Shown piece by piece: positions 12,153-22,141 of a DNA stretch of 64,000 nt; the stretch's first letter is position 1, and each line of letters starts with the position of its first letter. The notes beneath the pieces were generated by a model, which saw only the letters and a program-made list of their open reading frames with translations, did not search any database and was not told the origin of the DNA. The DNA is from Polynucleobacter sp. Latsch14-2 (lineage in GTDB: Bacteria; Pseudomonadota; Gammaproteobacteria; Burkholderiales; Burkholderiaceae), in assembly GCF_018881925.1 (NCBI RefSeq), contig NZ_JACVPL010000002.1, positions 62,001 to 126,000 of the forward strand, read 5' to 3'. Made by a program: the position numbers and the translations under genes.

Positions 12153-14147
12153 TTATTTCAGAGCAATGCATTGCTTCACAGTGTTAGAAATTTGATCCAC
12201 TGTCAAACCAAAGTACTCATAAAGCTGTGGGGCGGGCGCTGACTCACCAAAGGTGTCCACACCATGCACGGCTGCGCAACCATACTTCCACCAAAAATCA
12301 GTGACGCCAGCCTCAACCGCAATACGCGGCACATTCACTGGCAACACGCTGGCTTTATAAATAGAATCCTGCCGATCAAATACAGAAGTTGAAGGCATCG
12401 ATACGACACGAATTCCTAGTCCTTCTTTTTCTAGATGCTCAGCCGTTTGCAAAGCCAAAGCAATTTCAGATCCAGTGGCAATAATCACTGCATCTATCTT
12501 TGCCTGCTTCGATTCACGCAGAACATATCCACCGCGAGCGATATCCTTAATCTGCTGTGTATTGCGTGCCACAAATGGGCAATTCTGGCGACTAAAAATT
12601 AAAGCGCTCGGACCATTCTTGCGCTCAATGGCTGAGCCCCAGGCTACTGCACTTTCAGTGGTGTCACATGGACGCCAAACCATCAAATTTGGAATCAAAC
12701 GTAGGCTAGCAATATGCTCAACCGATTGATGGGTTGGACCATCCTCACCCAAACCAATCGAGTCGTGGGTAAATACAAAAATACTGCGCAACTTCATCAG
12801 GGCCGCCATGCGCAAGGCGTTGCGACTGTAATCAGAGAAGGTGAGGAAGGTTCCGCCAAACGGAATATATCCACCATGCAAGGCAATACCGTTCATGATG
12901 GCGCTCATGCCAAATTCACGTACGCCGTAGTTAATATGATTGCCCCATTGATCAGCCCGAACCGGTTTGCACGCACTCCAATTGGTGAGATTAGAACCGG
13001 TTAAGTCTGCCGAACCACCCATGAATTCTGGTAGCGCTGGAGCAAGCGCTTCGATCGCATTTTGACTGGCCTTACGAGTAGCAACAGTTTCTGCTTTTGC
13101 CTGGCAAGTTTTTAAATAATTGTTCAGTGTTGATGAAAAATCTTTCGATAAATCACCCTGCATGCGACGCTGTAATTCAGAAGCAAGCTCTGGATATTTA
13201 TTTTTATAAGATTGGAATTCTTTATTCCATTCATGCTCAGCTGCTTGACCTCGTTTCTTGAAATCCCACGCCTCATAAATATCTTTGGGAATCTCGAATG
13301 GGGCATAAGGCCAGTTCAAAGCAACACGAGTAGCTGCAATCTCAGCAGCCCCTAATGGAGAACCGTGTACTTTATCGCTACCTGCCATATTCGGTGAGCC
13401 TTGACCGATCGCAGTCTTGCAGCAAACTAAGGTTGGCTTGTCACTCTTCTTAGCCTGAGCAATGGCTGCTGCAACGGCTTCAGCATCATGACCATCCACC
13501 GCGCGAATCACATTCCAACCATAAGCCTCAAAACGCTTTGGCGTATCTTCATTAAACCAAGAGACCACCTTGCCATCGATGGAGATGCCATTGTCGTCCC
13601 ACAAGGCAATCAACTTATTGAGCTTGAGCGTTCCAGCCAATGAACACACCTCATGACTGATGCCTTCCATCAAACAACCATCACCCAAAAAAACATAAGT
13701 ATGGTGATCAACGATGTTGTGACCTGGGCGATTAAATTCTTCTGCCAATAGTTTTTCTGCAAGCGCCATTCCAACTGCATTGGATATTCCCTGACCCAAA
13801 GGTCCAGTTGTAGTTTCAACACCAGGGGTAATGCCATATTCAGGATGACCCGGAGTTTTGCTGTGCAGCTGCCGGAAATTTTTTAACTCATTCATCGGCA
13901 AGTCGTAACCAGTGAGATGCAAGAGCGAGTACAGCAGCATCGAACCATGACCATTTGACAACACGAAACGATCCCGATTTATCCAATGAGGATCAGTGGG
14001 GTTATGTTGTAGATGTTCGTTCCAAAGCCCAACGGCAATATCTGCCATACCCATAGGCATTCCAGGGTGGCCAGAATTAGCTTGTTGAACCGCATCCATG
14101 GAAAGGGCGCGAATGGCATTGGCCATGCGAATTTGAAGGTTTGACAT
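12153..14147 (-). CDS. tkt: Transketolase
   Basis: A thiamine-diphosphate enzyme transferring two-carbon ketol units in the pentose-phosphate pathway. I chose the ATG at 14145-14147 ([16 protein letters not shown]), giving 664 residues like other bacterial transketolases; the longer open frame would run into the divergent rsmE. Motifs include SGHPGMPMG near the N-terminus, the ThDP-binding [13 protein letters not shown], and [23 protein letters not shown] [17 protein letters not shown]. It is upstream of gapA on the same strand and has 44 bp to the rsmE start, which must hold both divergent promoters or share them with coding sequence. Confidence 0.97.
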   Translation of the reverse strand: MSNLQIRMANAIRALSMDAVQQANSGHPGMPMGMADIAVGLWNEHLQHNPTDPHWINRDRFVLSNGHGSMLLYSLLHLTGYDLPMNELKNFRQLHSKTPGHPEYGITPGVETTTGPLGQGISNAVGMALAEKLLAEEFNRPGHNIVDHHTYVFLGDGCLMEGISHEVCSLAGTLKLNKLIALWDDNGISIDGKVVSWFNEDTPKRFEAYGWNVIRAVDGHDAEAVAAAIAQAKKSDKPTLVCCKTAIGQGSPNMAGSDKVHGSPLGAAEIAATRVALNWPYAPFEIPKDIYEAWDFKKRGQAAEHEWNKEFQSYKNKYPELASELQRRMQGDLSKDFSSTLNNYLKTCQAKAETVATRKASQNAIEALAPALPEFMGGSADLTGSNLTNWSACKPVRADQWGNHINYGVREFGMSAIMNGIALHGGYIPFGGTFLTFSDYSRNALRMAALMKLRSIFVFTHDSIGLGEDGPTHQSVEHIASLRLIPNLMVWRPCDTTESAVAWGSAIERKNGPSALIFSRQNCPFVARNTQQIKDIARGGYVLRESKQAKIDAVIIATGSEIALALQTAEHLEKEGLGIRVVSMPSTSVFDRQDSIYKASVLPVNVPRIAVEAGVTDFWWKYGCAAVHGVDTFGESAPAPQLYEYFGLTVDQISNTVKQCIALK

Positions 14148-14191
14148 CGTAAATTTGGTCTCGAGGAAAATAAATTGGCTATATTTCAGTA

Positions 14192-14953
14192 ATGCCTCAA
14201 TTTTATCTTCCCGGGCCTTGGGAAATCCAAAAGCCAACCCCCCTCACTCCTGAGGTAGCCCACCATCTGCGCGTGCGCCGTGTTCAGCTTGGCGCTAGCT
14301 TCCCAGTATTTGATGGAAAAGGTCAGGTAGCCAAGGCTGAACTCCTATCTTTGAGCACAAAATCCGGGGAGGCACTGATAACCGAAGCGCGCTTTGATAC
14401 CCATCGTGAGACCCCTTATGCCATTACGCTAGCCCAAGGCCTTGCCGGTGGCGACAAAATGGACTGGATTATTGAAAAAGCGATCGAAACTGGCGCTCAA
14501 AAAATCGCTCCACTCCAATGCGAGCGCTCTGTCATCAAGCTCACAGGATCCAATAATGCCGAGCGCGCTGAAAAACGAGGCATTCACTGGAAGGGCATTA
14601 TTCAGGCCGCCTGCGAGCAATGCGACCGGACCGTTCTAGCGAAGCTTGAGTCCATTCAAAGCTTTGAGAGCTACCTTAAAACCTCAGAAATGCCCTCATT
14701 AAAGCTTCTATTGAGTCCAGATGCCACCACAAGCATGAATTCCATCCTAATAAATACCGCTCCCCAGGATATTGTCTTAATGATTGGTCCAGAAGGTGGC
14801 CACTCCCCAGAAGAGGAGTCTCTTGCTCGAGCGGCAGGCTATCAACTCGTATCTCTTGGCGAGCGTGTGCTTCGAACAGAAACCGCCGGTGTTGTGGCAA
14901 TTACAGCAGTTCACACTATTTGGGGCTCAGAAATGCAAAATCGCCTCAAATAG
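14192..14953 (+). CDS. rsmE: 16S rRNA (uracil1498-N3)-methyltransferase
   Basis: A SPOUT-class methyltransferase acting on U1498 of 16S rRNA. The 253-residue protein starts [11 protein letters not shown], has the N-terminal PUA-like part with [11 protein letters not shown], and the C-terminal knot-forming motifs [13 protein letters not shown] and [16 protein letters not shown], both diagnostic for RsmE. It is divergent from tkt. The stop codon lies inside a perfect 9-bp inverted repeat. Confidence 0.96.
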   Translation: MPQFYLPGPWEIQKPTPLTPEVAHHLRVRRVQLGASFPVFDGKGQVAKAELLSLSTKSGEALITEARFDTHRETPYAITLAQGLAGGDKMDWIIEKAIETGAQKIAPLQCERSVIKLTGSNNAERAEKRGIHWKGIIQAACEQCDRTVLAKLESIQSFESYLKTSEMPSLKLLLSPDATTSMNSILINTAPQDIVLMIGPEGGHSPEEESLARAAGYQLVSLGERVLRTETAGVVAITAVHTIWGSEMQNRLK

Positions 14954-14961
14954 AGGCGATT
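14939..14961 (-). terminator. Hairpin between convergent rsmE and barstar-like gene
   Basis: AATCGCCTC pairs perfectly with GAGGCGATT over a 5-nt loop. The rsmE stop codon (14951-14953) is inside it. On the minus strand the stem is followed by TTTTGCATTT, so it fits best as terminator of the minus-strand barstar-like gene. On the plus strand the tail is not T-rich. Confidence 0.6.
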
Positions 14962-14981
14962 AAGAGGCTAATGCTGATGAT

Positions 14982-15602
14982 TTAAGCGAAAGAATAGAAG
15001 ACGCGATAAGGCGTCCGACGCTCTGCCCAGAAATCCACCGCATCACGGAATACATCTAACAAAGTTTCACGCGCTTCTTTGTCAAATTTCTGGGTACAAG
15101 GTAAACCCTCAAGAACCACTACAAAGCCTGGCTGTGGACCTGACTTATCGACCAAAGTAGTTAAAGCATCTAATAGTGGATCGTAGTTCTTTGCCTGCTG
15201 CTTAGTCAGAGAATAAGCGGTAGCAATCGATTCTAGAACCTCGCCTTTAGTCATTGCATGGGCACAGCTAGCGTAAATAAAGTGCTGACCCAACTCTGTT
15301 GCCGCTTCCTGTAAATCTGGCGTACGGAAGGCGCGAATAGATTGCACAATATTAGGGCGCACACTGCGCAACATTGCCGGCGGTCCGGCATCACGAACGG
15401 CCAAAGCGGCACGCCAAGTAGCTGTCACTTTTTTCCCCGAAACTTGATTTGCTGCATAGGTTTGTAAACGAGATAAACCACCCTGAGCATAAACGTTGGC
15501 GGCAGATGATTCGGTTTCAAGTCGATCATTGCTGTCCCAACTTTCAGCACGGCCATGTTCATCAAAGCTTGCCGTATTGTTGTTTTCAGAGCGATTATTC
15601 AT
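14982..15602 (-). CDS. Barstar-family (barnase-inhibitor-like) protein
   Basis: The C-terminal half resembles the barstar fold: YDPLLDALTTLVDKSG, a beta strand GFVVVLEGLP, then a helix around ETLLDVFRDAVDFWAE ending in a YRVFYSF strand. Barstar proper inhibits the RNase barnase. In this family, found next to malic enzyme in betaproteobacteria as I recall, the target is unknown. The first 60 residues are polar (Asn, Ser, Glu) and look disordered, making the 206-residue protein more than twice barstar's length. No barnase-like RNase gene is nearby. A good AT-rich promoter lies upstream. The family call is from pattern only. Confidence 0.6.
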   Translation of the reverse strand: MNNRSENNNTASFDEHGRAESWDSNDRLETESSAANVYAQGGLSRLQTYAANQVSGKKVTATWRAALAVRDAGPPAMLRSVRPNIVQSIRAFRTPDLQEAATELGQHFIYASCAHAMTKGEVLESIATAYSLTKQQAKNYDPLLDALTTLVDKSGPQPGFVVVLEGLPCTQKFDKEARETLLDVFRDAVDFWAERRTPYRVFYSFA

Positions 15603-15675
15603 GATGGGTGCTAGGTTACCCTTAACACGCCATCAAATCAAGCCCAAATACTGCACATTTTATATAAACTATTGA

Positions 15676-15704
15676 TTTATATAAAAATAATATAGGTAAG
15701 TGAA
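15676..15704 (-). promoter_or_regulatory. Candidate sigma-70 promoter of barstar-like gene, overlapping repeated AT palindrome
   Basis: Minus strand: -35 TTCACT (15699-15704), 17-bp spacer, -10 TATAAA (15676-15681), about 75 bp before the ATG. The self-complementary decamer TTTATATAAA occurs twice, at 15659-15668 and 15676-15685, 17 bp apart, covering the -10 and the expected start site. This could be an operator or merely AT-rich promoter sequence. Confidence 0.5.
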
Positions 15705-15729
15705 TACTAACTTAACTATAAAAAAGTAC

Positions 15730-18057
15730 TTAGGAAATACCTCTAGCGTTGCTGGCAGCCTCAACAACAGCCAAAGTTGTCACATTCACAATTCGACGTA
15801 CTGTCGCAGCAGGAGTCAAAATGTGAATCGGCTTAGCTACGCCTAACAGCAATGGGCCGATTGCAATGCCATTTCCAGCGGCTGTTTTCAGCAGGTTGTA
15901 TGAAATGTTGGCAGCATCAATATTGGGTAGAACCAGTAGATTTGCATCGCCCTTCAATGGTGATGATGTTACCGCTCCAGACCGAATGGTTTCATCGAGT
16001 GCACTATCACCATGCATCTCACCATCAACCTCTAATGTCGGATCCGCCACCTTCAGCAAAGCCAATACCTCACGCATTTTGATTGCGGAAGGTGCATTAC
16101 TAGAGCCAAAGTTCGAATGCGATAGCAGTGCAACTTTTGGAGCAAGCCCTAATTTACGCATCTCGCTGGCAGCCAGAAGCGTTAATTCGGATAACTGCTC
16201 AGCACTTGGATCAATATTGATATGGGTGTCAACCAAAAATACTTGTCTACCTGGCAAAATTAAACCAGACATTGCGCCGTAAACATTGGCGCCCGCCTCT
16301 TTGCCAATGACTTCATCGATATACTTAAGGTGCGTGGCAGGATTACCAATGGTTCCAGAGATCATGCCATCAGCCATGCCCTTAGAGATCAACATGGATC
16401 CAATCAAGCTATTACGACGACGCATCTCCAGCTTAGCAAAAGATTCAGTGACGCCTTTACGCTCAGTCAAAGCGAGATAGGTCTGCCAAAAGTCGCGGAA
16501 GCGCGCATCATTCTCTGGATTCACAATCTCAAAGTCATCGCCAGCTTTCATGCGCAAGCCAAACTTGTCAATCCGATGCTCGATCACTGCGGGGCGACCA
16601 ATCAGAATTGGTGTTGCGAGGTGCTCGTCAATAATGATTTGCACCGCGCGCAATACGCGCTCGTCTTCGCCCTCGGCAAATACAATACGCTTTTGGTTGG
16701 TAGGCACGCGTTTAGCAATACTAAACAACGGCTTCATTAAAGTACCAGAGTGATACACAAACTGCTGCAATTGATTGCGGTAAGCATCAAAGTCTTTAAT
16801 CGGACGAAGAGCCACACCATCCTCCATTGCAGCCTTTGCAACAGCAGGTGCAATCACGGTAATTAAACGTGGATCAAAAGGTTTTGGAATCAAGTACTCC
16901 GGCCCAAATGACAAGTTCTCAATACCATAGACAGAGGCAATCACTTCACTCTGTTCGGCCTGAGCCAATTCAGCTACAGCTTTCACTGCAGCAACTTCCA
17001 TGCCGCGTGTAATGGTGGTAGCACCAACGTCCAAAGCACCACGGAAAATAAATGGGAAACATAAAACGTTATTCACTTGATTTGGATAATCGGTACGGCC
17101 AGTAGCAATCAATGCATCAGGACGCACCGCTTTTACTTCTTCAGGCAGAATTTCTGGTGTTGGATTTGCCAAGGCATAGATCAATGGCTTGTCGGCCATC
17201 TTTTTAACCATATCCTGCTTGAGCACGCCGCCAGCAGAGAGGCCTAAAAAAATGTCAGCACCTTCGATTGCTTCAGCAAGGGTACGAAGAGTGGTGTCTT
17301 GGCAGAACGGCTCTTTCTCTGGGTCCATCAACTCTTTACGCCCTTTATAAGCGACGCCAGCAAGATCCGTAACCCAAATGTTTTTACGCGAAATTCCAAG
17401 ATCCACCAAAAGATCTAAGCATGCCAAAGCAGCAGCTCCTGCACCTGATGTCACGAGTTTCACATCAGCAATATCTTTACCAACCACCTTCAAGCCATTC
17501 AAAATAGCGGCTGCAACAACAATTGCAGTTCCATGTTGATCATCATGAAAAACTGGGATCTTCATGCGCGCTTGCAACTTGCGCTCGACCACGAAGCAAT
17601 CTGGCGCCTTAATATCCTCTAAATTGATACCACCAAAAGTCGGCTCAAGTGCAGCAATGATTTCCACCAACTTATCTGGATCACTTTCATTGACCTCGAT
17701 ATCAAATACGTCAATGCCAGCAAATTTCTTAAAAAGAACTGCCTTACCTTCCATCACGGGCTTGCTTGCCAGCGCCCCAATGTTTCCCAAACCCAAAACA
17801 GCGGTACCGTTAGTAATGACACCCACTAAATTTCCACGCGCTGTGTAGCGAAAGGCATTCGCAGGATCTTTAACAATTTCTAAGCAAGGTGCTGCAACAC
17901 CAGGCGTATACGCCAACGCTAAGTCGCGCTGATTCGTGAGTTGCTTTGTAGGGGCAATCTCAATTTTTCCTGGGGTTGGAAACTCGTGATACTGAAGTGC
18001 CGCTGCTTTTAAGGCTTCAATTTGCTGTTCTGCGCTATTACTTGATTTGGTCATCAC
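15730..18057 (-). CDS. maeB: NADP-dependent malic enzyme with C-terminal phosphotransacetylase-like domain
   Basis: Oxidatively decarboxylates malate to pyruvate, supplying NADPH and pyruvate. The 775-residue protein has two parts. The malic enzyme domain (about 1-430) shows LALAYTPGVAAPCLEI, FDIEVNESDPDKLVEII and HDDQHGTAIVVAAAI. The C-terminal region (about 440-775) resembles phosphate acetyltransferase, with IVFAEGEDERVLRAVQII and DGEMHGDSALD; in this family it is regulatory, and acetyl-CoA control is inferred from E. coli MaeB. The length is standard. It is divergent from thiL across 80 bp holding a nested inverted repeat. Confidence 0.95.
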   Translation of the reverse strand: MMTKSSNSAEQQIEALKAAALQYHEFPTPGKIEIAPTKQLTNQRDLALAYTPGVAAPCLEIVKDPANAFRYTARGNLVGVITNGTAVLGLGNIGALASKPVMEGKAVLFKKFAGIDVFDIEVNESDPDKLVEIIAALEPTFGGINLEDIKAPDCFVVERKLQARMKIPVFHDDQHGTAIVVAAAILNGLKVVGKDIADVKLVTSGAGAAALACLDLLVDLGISRKNIWVTDLAGVAYKGRKELMDPEKEPFCQDTTLRTLAEAIEGADIFLGLSAGGVLKQDMVKKMADKPLIYALANPTPEILPEEVKAVRPDALIATGRTDYPNQVNNVLCFPFIFRGALDVGATTITRGMEVAAVKAVAELAQAEQSEVIASVYGIENLSFGPEYLIPKPFDPRLITVIAPAVAKAAMEDGVALRPIKDFDAYRNQLQQFVYHSGTLMKPLFSIAKRVPTNQKRIVFAEGEDERVLRAVQIIIDEHLATPILIGRPAVIEHRIDKFGLRMKAGDDFEIVNPENDARFRDFWQTYLALTERKGVTESFAKLEMRRRNSLIGSMLISKGMADGMISGTIGNPATHLKYIDEVIGKEAGANVYGAMSGLILPGRQVFLVDTHINIDPSAEQLSELTLLAASEMRKLGLAPKVALLSHSNFGSSNAPSAIKMREVLALLKVADPTLEVDGEMHGDSALDETIRSGAVTSSPLKGDANLLVLPNIDAANISYNLLKTAAGNGIAIGPLLLGVAKPIHILTPAATVRRIVNVTTLAVVEAASNARGIS

Positions 18058-18082
18058 TTAACTCATTGAAAGACATATTGGA

Positions 18083-18125
18083 GGCTCTAATTCTATTCCT
18101 CTCGGGAGGGGAACTCTCAAGAGCC
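18083..18125. other. Nested inverted repeat between maeB and thiL
   Basis: An outer stem GGCTCT (18083-18088) with AGAGCC (18120-18125) encloses an inner TTCCTC...GAGGGGAA stem (18096-18113). It lies in the divergent maeB/thiL gap, 13 bp before the thiL start, and has no T tract, so it is not an obvious terminator. An operator or a 5' leader hairpin is possible. Confidence 0.35.
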
Positions 18126-18137
18126 ATAAAATGAGGC

Positions 18138-19151
18138 ATGCAATCTGAACTTGGCGAATTTGAACTTATTCAACGTTTTTTCAAAACGGGGGCAGATGCC
18201 ATGCTTTCCTTGAACGATCGGTCGATCTCGCTTGGTATTGGAGATGACTGCGCCCTACTAAAGCTTAATCCAGAAGAAACCATGGCGATCACCAGCGATA
18301 TGTTGGTCGAAGATCGCCACTTTTTTGCCAACGCCAATCCCGAGTGGCTAGGCCATAAAGCGTTGGCGGTAAACCTTTCAGACCTCGCTGCCATGGGCGC
18401 TAAGCCGATAGGCTTCACTTTAGCCATCTCATTACCGCGAGTTGATTTAGCTTGGTTAGAAGCCTTTTCCAAAGGTTTATTTGCGCTCGCACATGAATAT
18501 TCTTGCCCCCTCATTGGTGGGGATACAACTGCAGGTCCGCTGAATATTTGCATCACTGCTTTTGGCAGTATTCCACAGGGAAAGGCTATCAAGAGATCTG
18601 AGGCTTTTCCAGGAAATGATATTTGGGTCTCTGGATTAGTTGGTGATGCAAGACTTGTTCTTGCTGCACTGCGTCATGAATTAACACTTCCACCAAAAGA
18701 TTTACAAGCCATTGATGCTCGCATGCACCAACCCACCCCAAGAATTCAATTGGGGATGGAATTAAGAGGCATTGCTACTGCAGCCCTAGACATTTCAGAT
18801 GGACTCTTAGGTGATCTCAAGCACATCCTCACTCAATCGAGAGTGGATGCCGAGATTTTTCTTGATCGACTTCCTAAATCAGTCACCCTCCAGCAGCAAA
18901 GTGAATCTATTCAAAATGAATTTGCCGCCTGTGGCGGCGATGATTACGAAATTTGTTTTACAGCACCGCCCGATCAGCAGAACATCATTCATGACATCAG
19001 CAAAAAATTAAACTTAGCAATCACGCAAATCGGCAGGATTAAAACAATGGAGTCATCAAAGCCAAAAATTGAGCTACTGGACCAAAACGGAAGAGTATTG
19101 AGCGAAAGTAAAGTGGCGTACCTTTTCAAATCATTCGATCACTTTGCATGA
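18138..19151 (+). CDS. thiL: Thiamine-monophosphate kinase
   Basis: Phosphorylates thiamine monophosphate to thiamine diphosphate, the cofactor used by transketolase among others. Motifs are SLGIGDDCALL, VNLSDLAAMGAKPIGFTL, LIGGDTTAGP and ALDISDGLLGDLKHI, all typical of the PurM/ThiL ATP-binding fold. The 337-residue length is normal. The start overlaps nothing. The stop overlaps the pgpA start by 4 bp (ATGA), indicating translational coupling in the thiL-pgpA-pncC unit. Confidence 0.96.
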   Translation: MQSELGEFELIQRFFKTGADAMLSLNDRSISLGIGDDCALLKLNPEETMAITSDMLVEDRHFFANANPEWLGHKALAVNLSDLAAMGAKPIGFTLAISLPRVDLAWLEAFSKGLFALAHEYSCPLIGGDTTAGPLNICITAFGSIPQGKAIKRSEAFPGNDIWVSGLVGDARLVLAALRHELTLPPKDLQAIDARMHQPTPRIQLGMELRGIATAALDISDGLLGDLKHILTQSRVDAEIFLDRLPKSVTLQQQSESIQNEFAACGGDDYEICFTAPPDQQNIIHDISKKLNLAITQIGRIKTMESSKPKIELLDQNGRVLSESKVAYLFKSFDHFA

Positions 19152-19723
19152 ATTTGGAAATAAAACCCGCCTTGCCACCGCAACCCCACCTGAAGTGGAT
19201 GTTAGGCACGATCGGTCGCACGATTGCTTTTGGTTTCGGTAGCGGACTTAGCCCCAAGGCTCCAGGGACCGTAGGGACTATATGGGCGTGGGCTACTTTT
19301 TTGGTGGGTAACTATTTTCTGTCCACCGATAATTGGCTTTGGGTCATTGGCGTTGGAATTTTGTTAGGCTCTTGGGTCTGCGGAAAAGTGAGTGAAGAGC
19401 TTGGTAAACCCGATTTTGGTGGGATCGTATGGGATGAGATTCTTGCGTTTTGGCTCATCCTGATCGTCATCATGCCTGCCGGTGTTTGGTTACAAGCGGT
19501 TGCTTTTGCTCTCTTCCGATTTTTTGATGTGATCAAACCAGGCCCGATTGGAGTAATTGATCGTCACTTTAAAAAATGTGATCAATACAACAACTCAAAT
19601 CCCTCAAACAAGAAAAAAATTCTTTGGCGTGGCTTTGGCATCATTGCTGACGATTTAGCCGCAGCTCTCTGCACCTTGTTCGTTATTGCACTTGGCCAAA
19701 TCCTCTTCAATCAATTTCAATGA
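19148..19723 (+). CDS. pgpA: Phosphatidylglycerophosphatase A
   Basis: Dephosphorylates phosphatidylglycerophosphate to phosphatidylglycerol at the inner membrane. Signatures are GFGSGLSPKAPGTVGTIWAW near the N-terminus, GGIVWDEILAFWLIL, and FDVIKPGPIGVIDRHF. There are several hydrophobic helices, and a final helix near ALCTLFVIAL. The 191-residue length is slightly longer than E. coli PgpA because of an N-terminal extension. It overlaps thiL and pncC by 4 bp each. Confidence 0.95.
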   Translation: MNLEIKPALPPQPHLKWMLGTIGRTIAFGFGSGLSPKAPGTVGTIWAWATFLVGNYFLSTDNWLWVIGVGILLGSWVCGKVSEELGKPDFGGIVWDEILAFWLILIVIMPAGVWLQAVAFALFRFFDVIKPGPIGVIDRHFKKCDQYNNSNPSNKKKILWRGFGIIADDLAAALCTLFVIALGQILFNQFQ

Positions 19724-20214
19724 AAAATAACTTGTCTTTATCCCAGATAGTTGCTGCCGCACTGATCAGCAAAGGTTGGACACTTGCGCTTGCGGAGTCT
19801 TGTACTGGTGGGCTTGTTTGCGCGACCCTAACTGACTTGGCTGGCTCTAGTGACTGGTTTGAACGTGGCTACATCACCTATAGCAATGAAGCTAAATCAG
19901 AGTGCTTAGGCGTATCGCCAGAACTAATTGAATCTTTTGGTGCTGTGAGTGAACAAGTCGCAAAAGCGATGGCAGAAGGCGCACAAAAAAACGCTGGTGT
20001 TAATGCTGCAATCTCTATCACTGGTATTGCAGGTCCAGCAGGTGGCTCCACTGAAAAACCCGTTGGTACGGTCTGCTTTGGTTGGGCGATACGAGACAGG
20101 AATTCTCAAAACCTCGCAATTTGCAAAACAATGCATTTTGCAGGCGACCGTCAAGCGGTTCGTGAGCAAGCGCGTGACTATGCCCTATCAGAACTCATTG
20201 CACTACTTAAATAA
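19720..20214 (+). CDS. pncC: Nicotinamide-nucleotide amidohydrolase (CinA C-terminal family)
   Basis: Deamidates nicotinamide mononucleotide in pyridine-nucleotide recycling. The 164-residue stand-alone CinA-C domain shows ALAESCTGGLVCATLTD, GYITYSNEAKSE, ITGIAGPAGGSTEKPVGTV and HFAGDRQAVREQA. It lacks the N-terminal MoaB-like domain of full CinA, as usual in proteobacteria. It is the last gene of the thiL-pgpA-pncC unit, overlapping pgpA by 4 bp and converging on corA. Confidence 0.94.
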   Translation: MKNNLSLSQIVAAALISKGWTLALAESCTGGLVCATLTDLAGSSDWFERGYITYSNEAKSECLGVSPELIESFGAVSEQVAKAMAEGAQKNAGVNAAISITGIAGPAGGSTEKPVGTVCFGWAIRDRNSQNLAICKTMHFAGDRQAVREQARDYALSELIALLK

Positions 20215-20233
20215 GTAATTGCAATTTAAGCGG

Positions 20234-21199
20234 TTACTTCATCCAACCTTTGTGCTGGAAGTACCAAAGCGGGATGATCGCAGACACAATCATGACACCA
20301 ATAGCCATTGGGTATCCCCAAGATAAATCAAGCTCAGGCATAAATCTATAATTCATACCCCAGATACTGGCAAGTAATGTTGGCGGCATTAGGGCAACAG
20401 ATACCACCGAGAAGATCTTGATAATCTTACTTTGGTTCAGGTTAATAAAACCAACCGTTGCATCCATTAAGAAGTTAATTTTATCGAACAAGAATGCAGT
20501 ATGGTTCTCCAAAGAATCGATGTCGCGCAAAATCTGACGCGCCTCTTCTTGTTGCTCATCAGAAAGCAATTTGCTACGCATCAAAAATGAAAGCGCACGG
20601 CGTGTATCCATCACATTGCGACGAATGCGGCCATTTGTATCTTCTTCGGTTGCAATCGTTTCCAAAACTTCAGCTGCGTCGGCGTCGTTAATGTCATCAG
20701 AAAGTACTCGTTTACCTGCGCGCTCCAAGTTCTCATAAACCTCTTCCAAGGCATCAGCAGAGTACTCGGCATCCGTTGAGTAGAGATCAAGCAGGACATC
20801 TTTTGCATTACTGACAGAGCCCGGGCGTAAACGTGCACGCAAGCGTACTAAACGGAACACCGGTAAATCTTCATCGTGAATGGAAAACAATACTTGCTTG
20901 GTCATCACAAATGCGACCCGTACGTTGCGAGAGGTTTCCTCTTCATCCAACAGAAAATCGGTACGAATATGGAGATGGCCGTCATCAGCTTCAAAATAAC
21001 GTGCGGAAGCCTCTAGGTCACCTAAATCATCTAGCTCGGGCAACAACACCCCAAAAGCCTCTTTAATCCACAAAAGCTCTTCCTCTTCGGGATCGACAAC
21101 GTCAATCCAGATGGGGTTTGAATATTGCAACAATTCATTGCGATCTTCGACTTGCTCTTGAGAGAGGCGGCCATTTTGCAGGACGAACAAGTTGATCAT
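20234..21199 (-). CDS. corA: Magnesium/cobalt transporter CorA
   Basis: A pentameric inner-membrane divalent-cation channel. The long acidic cytoplasmic domain (about 1-255) precedes two C-terminal transmembrane helices. The selectivity signature GMN occurs in SIWGMNYRFMPELDLSWG at the end of the first helix, and the last helix is followed by the basic tail QHKGWMK. The 321-residue length is normal. A good Shine-Dalgarno sequence AGGAG lies 6 nt before the ATG. It converges on pncC and is divergent from pyrF. Confidence 0.95.
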   Translation of the reverse strand: MINLFVLQNGRLSQEQVEDRNELLQYSNPIWIDVVDPEEEELLWIKEAFGVLLPELDDLGDLEASARYFEADDGHLHIRTDFLLDEEETSRNVRVAFVMTKQVLFSIHDEDLPVFRLVRLRARLRPGSVSNAKDVLLDLYSTDAEYSADALEEVYENLERAGKRVLSDDINDADAAEVLETIATEEDTNGRIRRNVMDTRRALSFLMRSKLLSDEQQEEARQILRDIDSLENHTAFLFDKINFLMDATVGFINLNQSKIIKIFSVVSVALMPPTLLASIWGMNYRFMPELDLSWGYPMAIGVMIVSAIIPLWYFQHKGWMK

Positions 21200-21273
21200 G
21201 GTGAACTCCTAAGGAATGTGCGCTAGTTTATCCTATAGACCATGACAGTTTCACTAAAATAAGCTCAAATCCA

Positions 21274-22119
21274 ATGAACACCAGCCAAAATACCTTTACC
21301 CAGCAACTCCAGTCTGCATGGGCTTCCCAAGGCAGCATGCTGTGCGTTGGGCTTGACCCAGACCCCAAGCGCTTACCCTCATCATTACAAGGGAAATCGG
21401 AAGGCATCTTCGAGTTCTGCCGCGAAATCGCTGATGCCACGGCAGACTTAGCCTGCTCTTTTAAGCCCCAATTTGCTTACTTTGCATCTCAAGGCGCAGA
21501 GGCTCAACTCGAAAAACTGATTGGGTATCTCAAGAATAAGCACCCCAAAATACCGGTAATCCTAGATTCCAAGCGTGGAGATATCGGCAGCACAGCCGAG
21601 CAATACGCCCTAGAGGCCTTTGAGCGTTACGGTGCAGATGCGGTAACCGTTAACCCCTATATGGGCTTTGACTCTATAGAGCCCTACCTTCGCCATACCG
21701 GTAAAGGCGTCATTGTCTTATGCCGTACTTCCAACCCAGGTGGGTCTGATTTGCAATTTTTGAATATCTCTCCCAGCGGAGAGCCACTCTACCTTCATGT
21801 AGCAAAGTTGGCCGCCCAAAAATGGAATGCTTCGGGCCAAATCAGTCTAGTGGTGGGCGCCACCTTCCCAGAAGAAATTGCCAAAGTACGTGAGATTGTT
21901 GGTGAGATGCCCCTCCTCATACCTGGCATCGGCGCTCAAGGCGGCGATATTGATGCCACAGTAAAGGCAGGCAGCATTGCCAATAAACTCGGAACTGGCA
22001 TGATGATCAACTCTTCGCGAGCTATTTTGTATGCCAGCTCTGGAACTGATTTTGCAGAGGCAGCTAGAAAAGTCGCGCTTAGTACTAGGGATGCCCTCAG
22101 AACTGCGGCCGAAAAATAA
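21274..22119 (+). CDS. pyrF: Orotidine 5'-phosphate decarboxylase, long (type 2) form
   Basis: Decarboxylates OMP to UMP in the last step of pyrimidine synthesis. The 281-residue protein belongs to the longer PyrF family with [14 protein letters not shown] near the start, the catalytic [15 protein letters not shown] segment, [13 protein letters not shown] and [14 protein letters not shown]. It is a lone gene between divergent corA and convergent mtgA. Confidence 0.96.
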   Translation: MNTSQNTFTQQLQSAWASQGSMLCVGLDPDPKRLPSSLQGKSEGIFEFCREIADATADLACSFKPQFAYFASQGAEAQLEKLIGYLKNKHPKIPVILDSKRGDIGSTAEQYALEAFERYGADAVTVNPYMGFDSIEPYLRHTGKGVIVLCRTSNPGGSDLQFLNISPSGEPLYLHVAKLAAQKWNASGQISLVVGATFPEEIAKVREIVGEMPLLIPGIGAQGGDIDATVKAGSIANKLGTGMMINSSRAILYASSGTDFAEAARKVALSTRDALRTAAEK

Positions 22120-22141
22120 AACCGCGACCTACCCTCCCTAG

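Noticed and set aside
14148..14237. Longer N-terminus of transketolase
   Set aside because: The 30 extra residues overlap the start of rsmE and are not homologous to transketolases.
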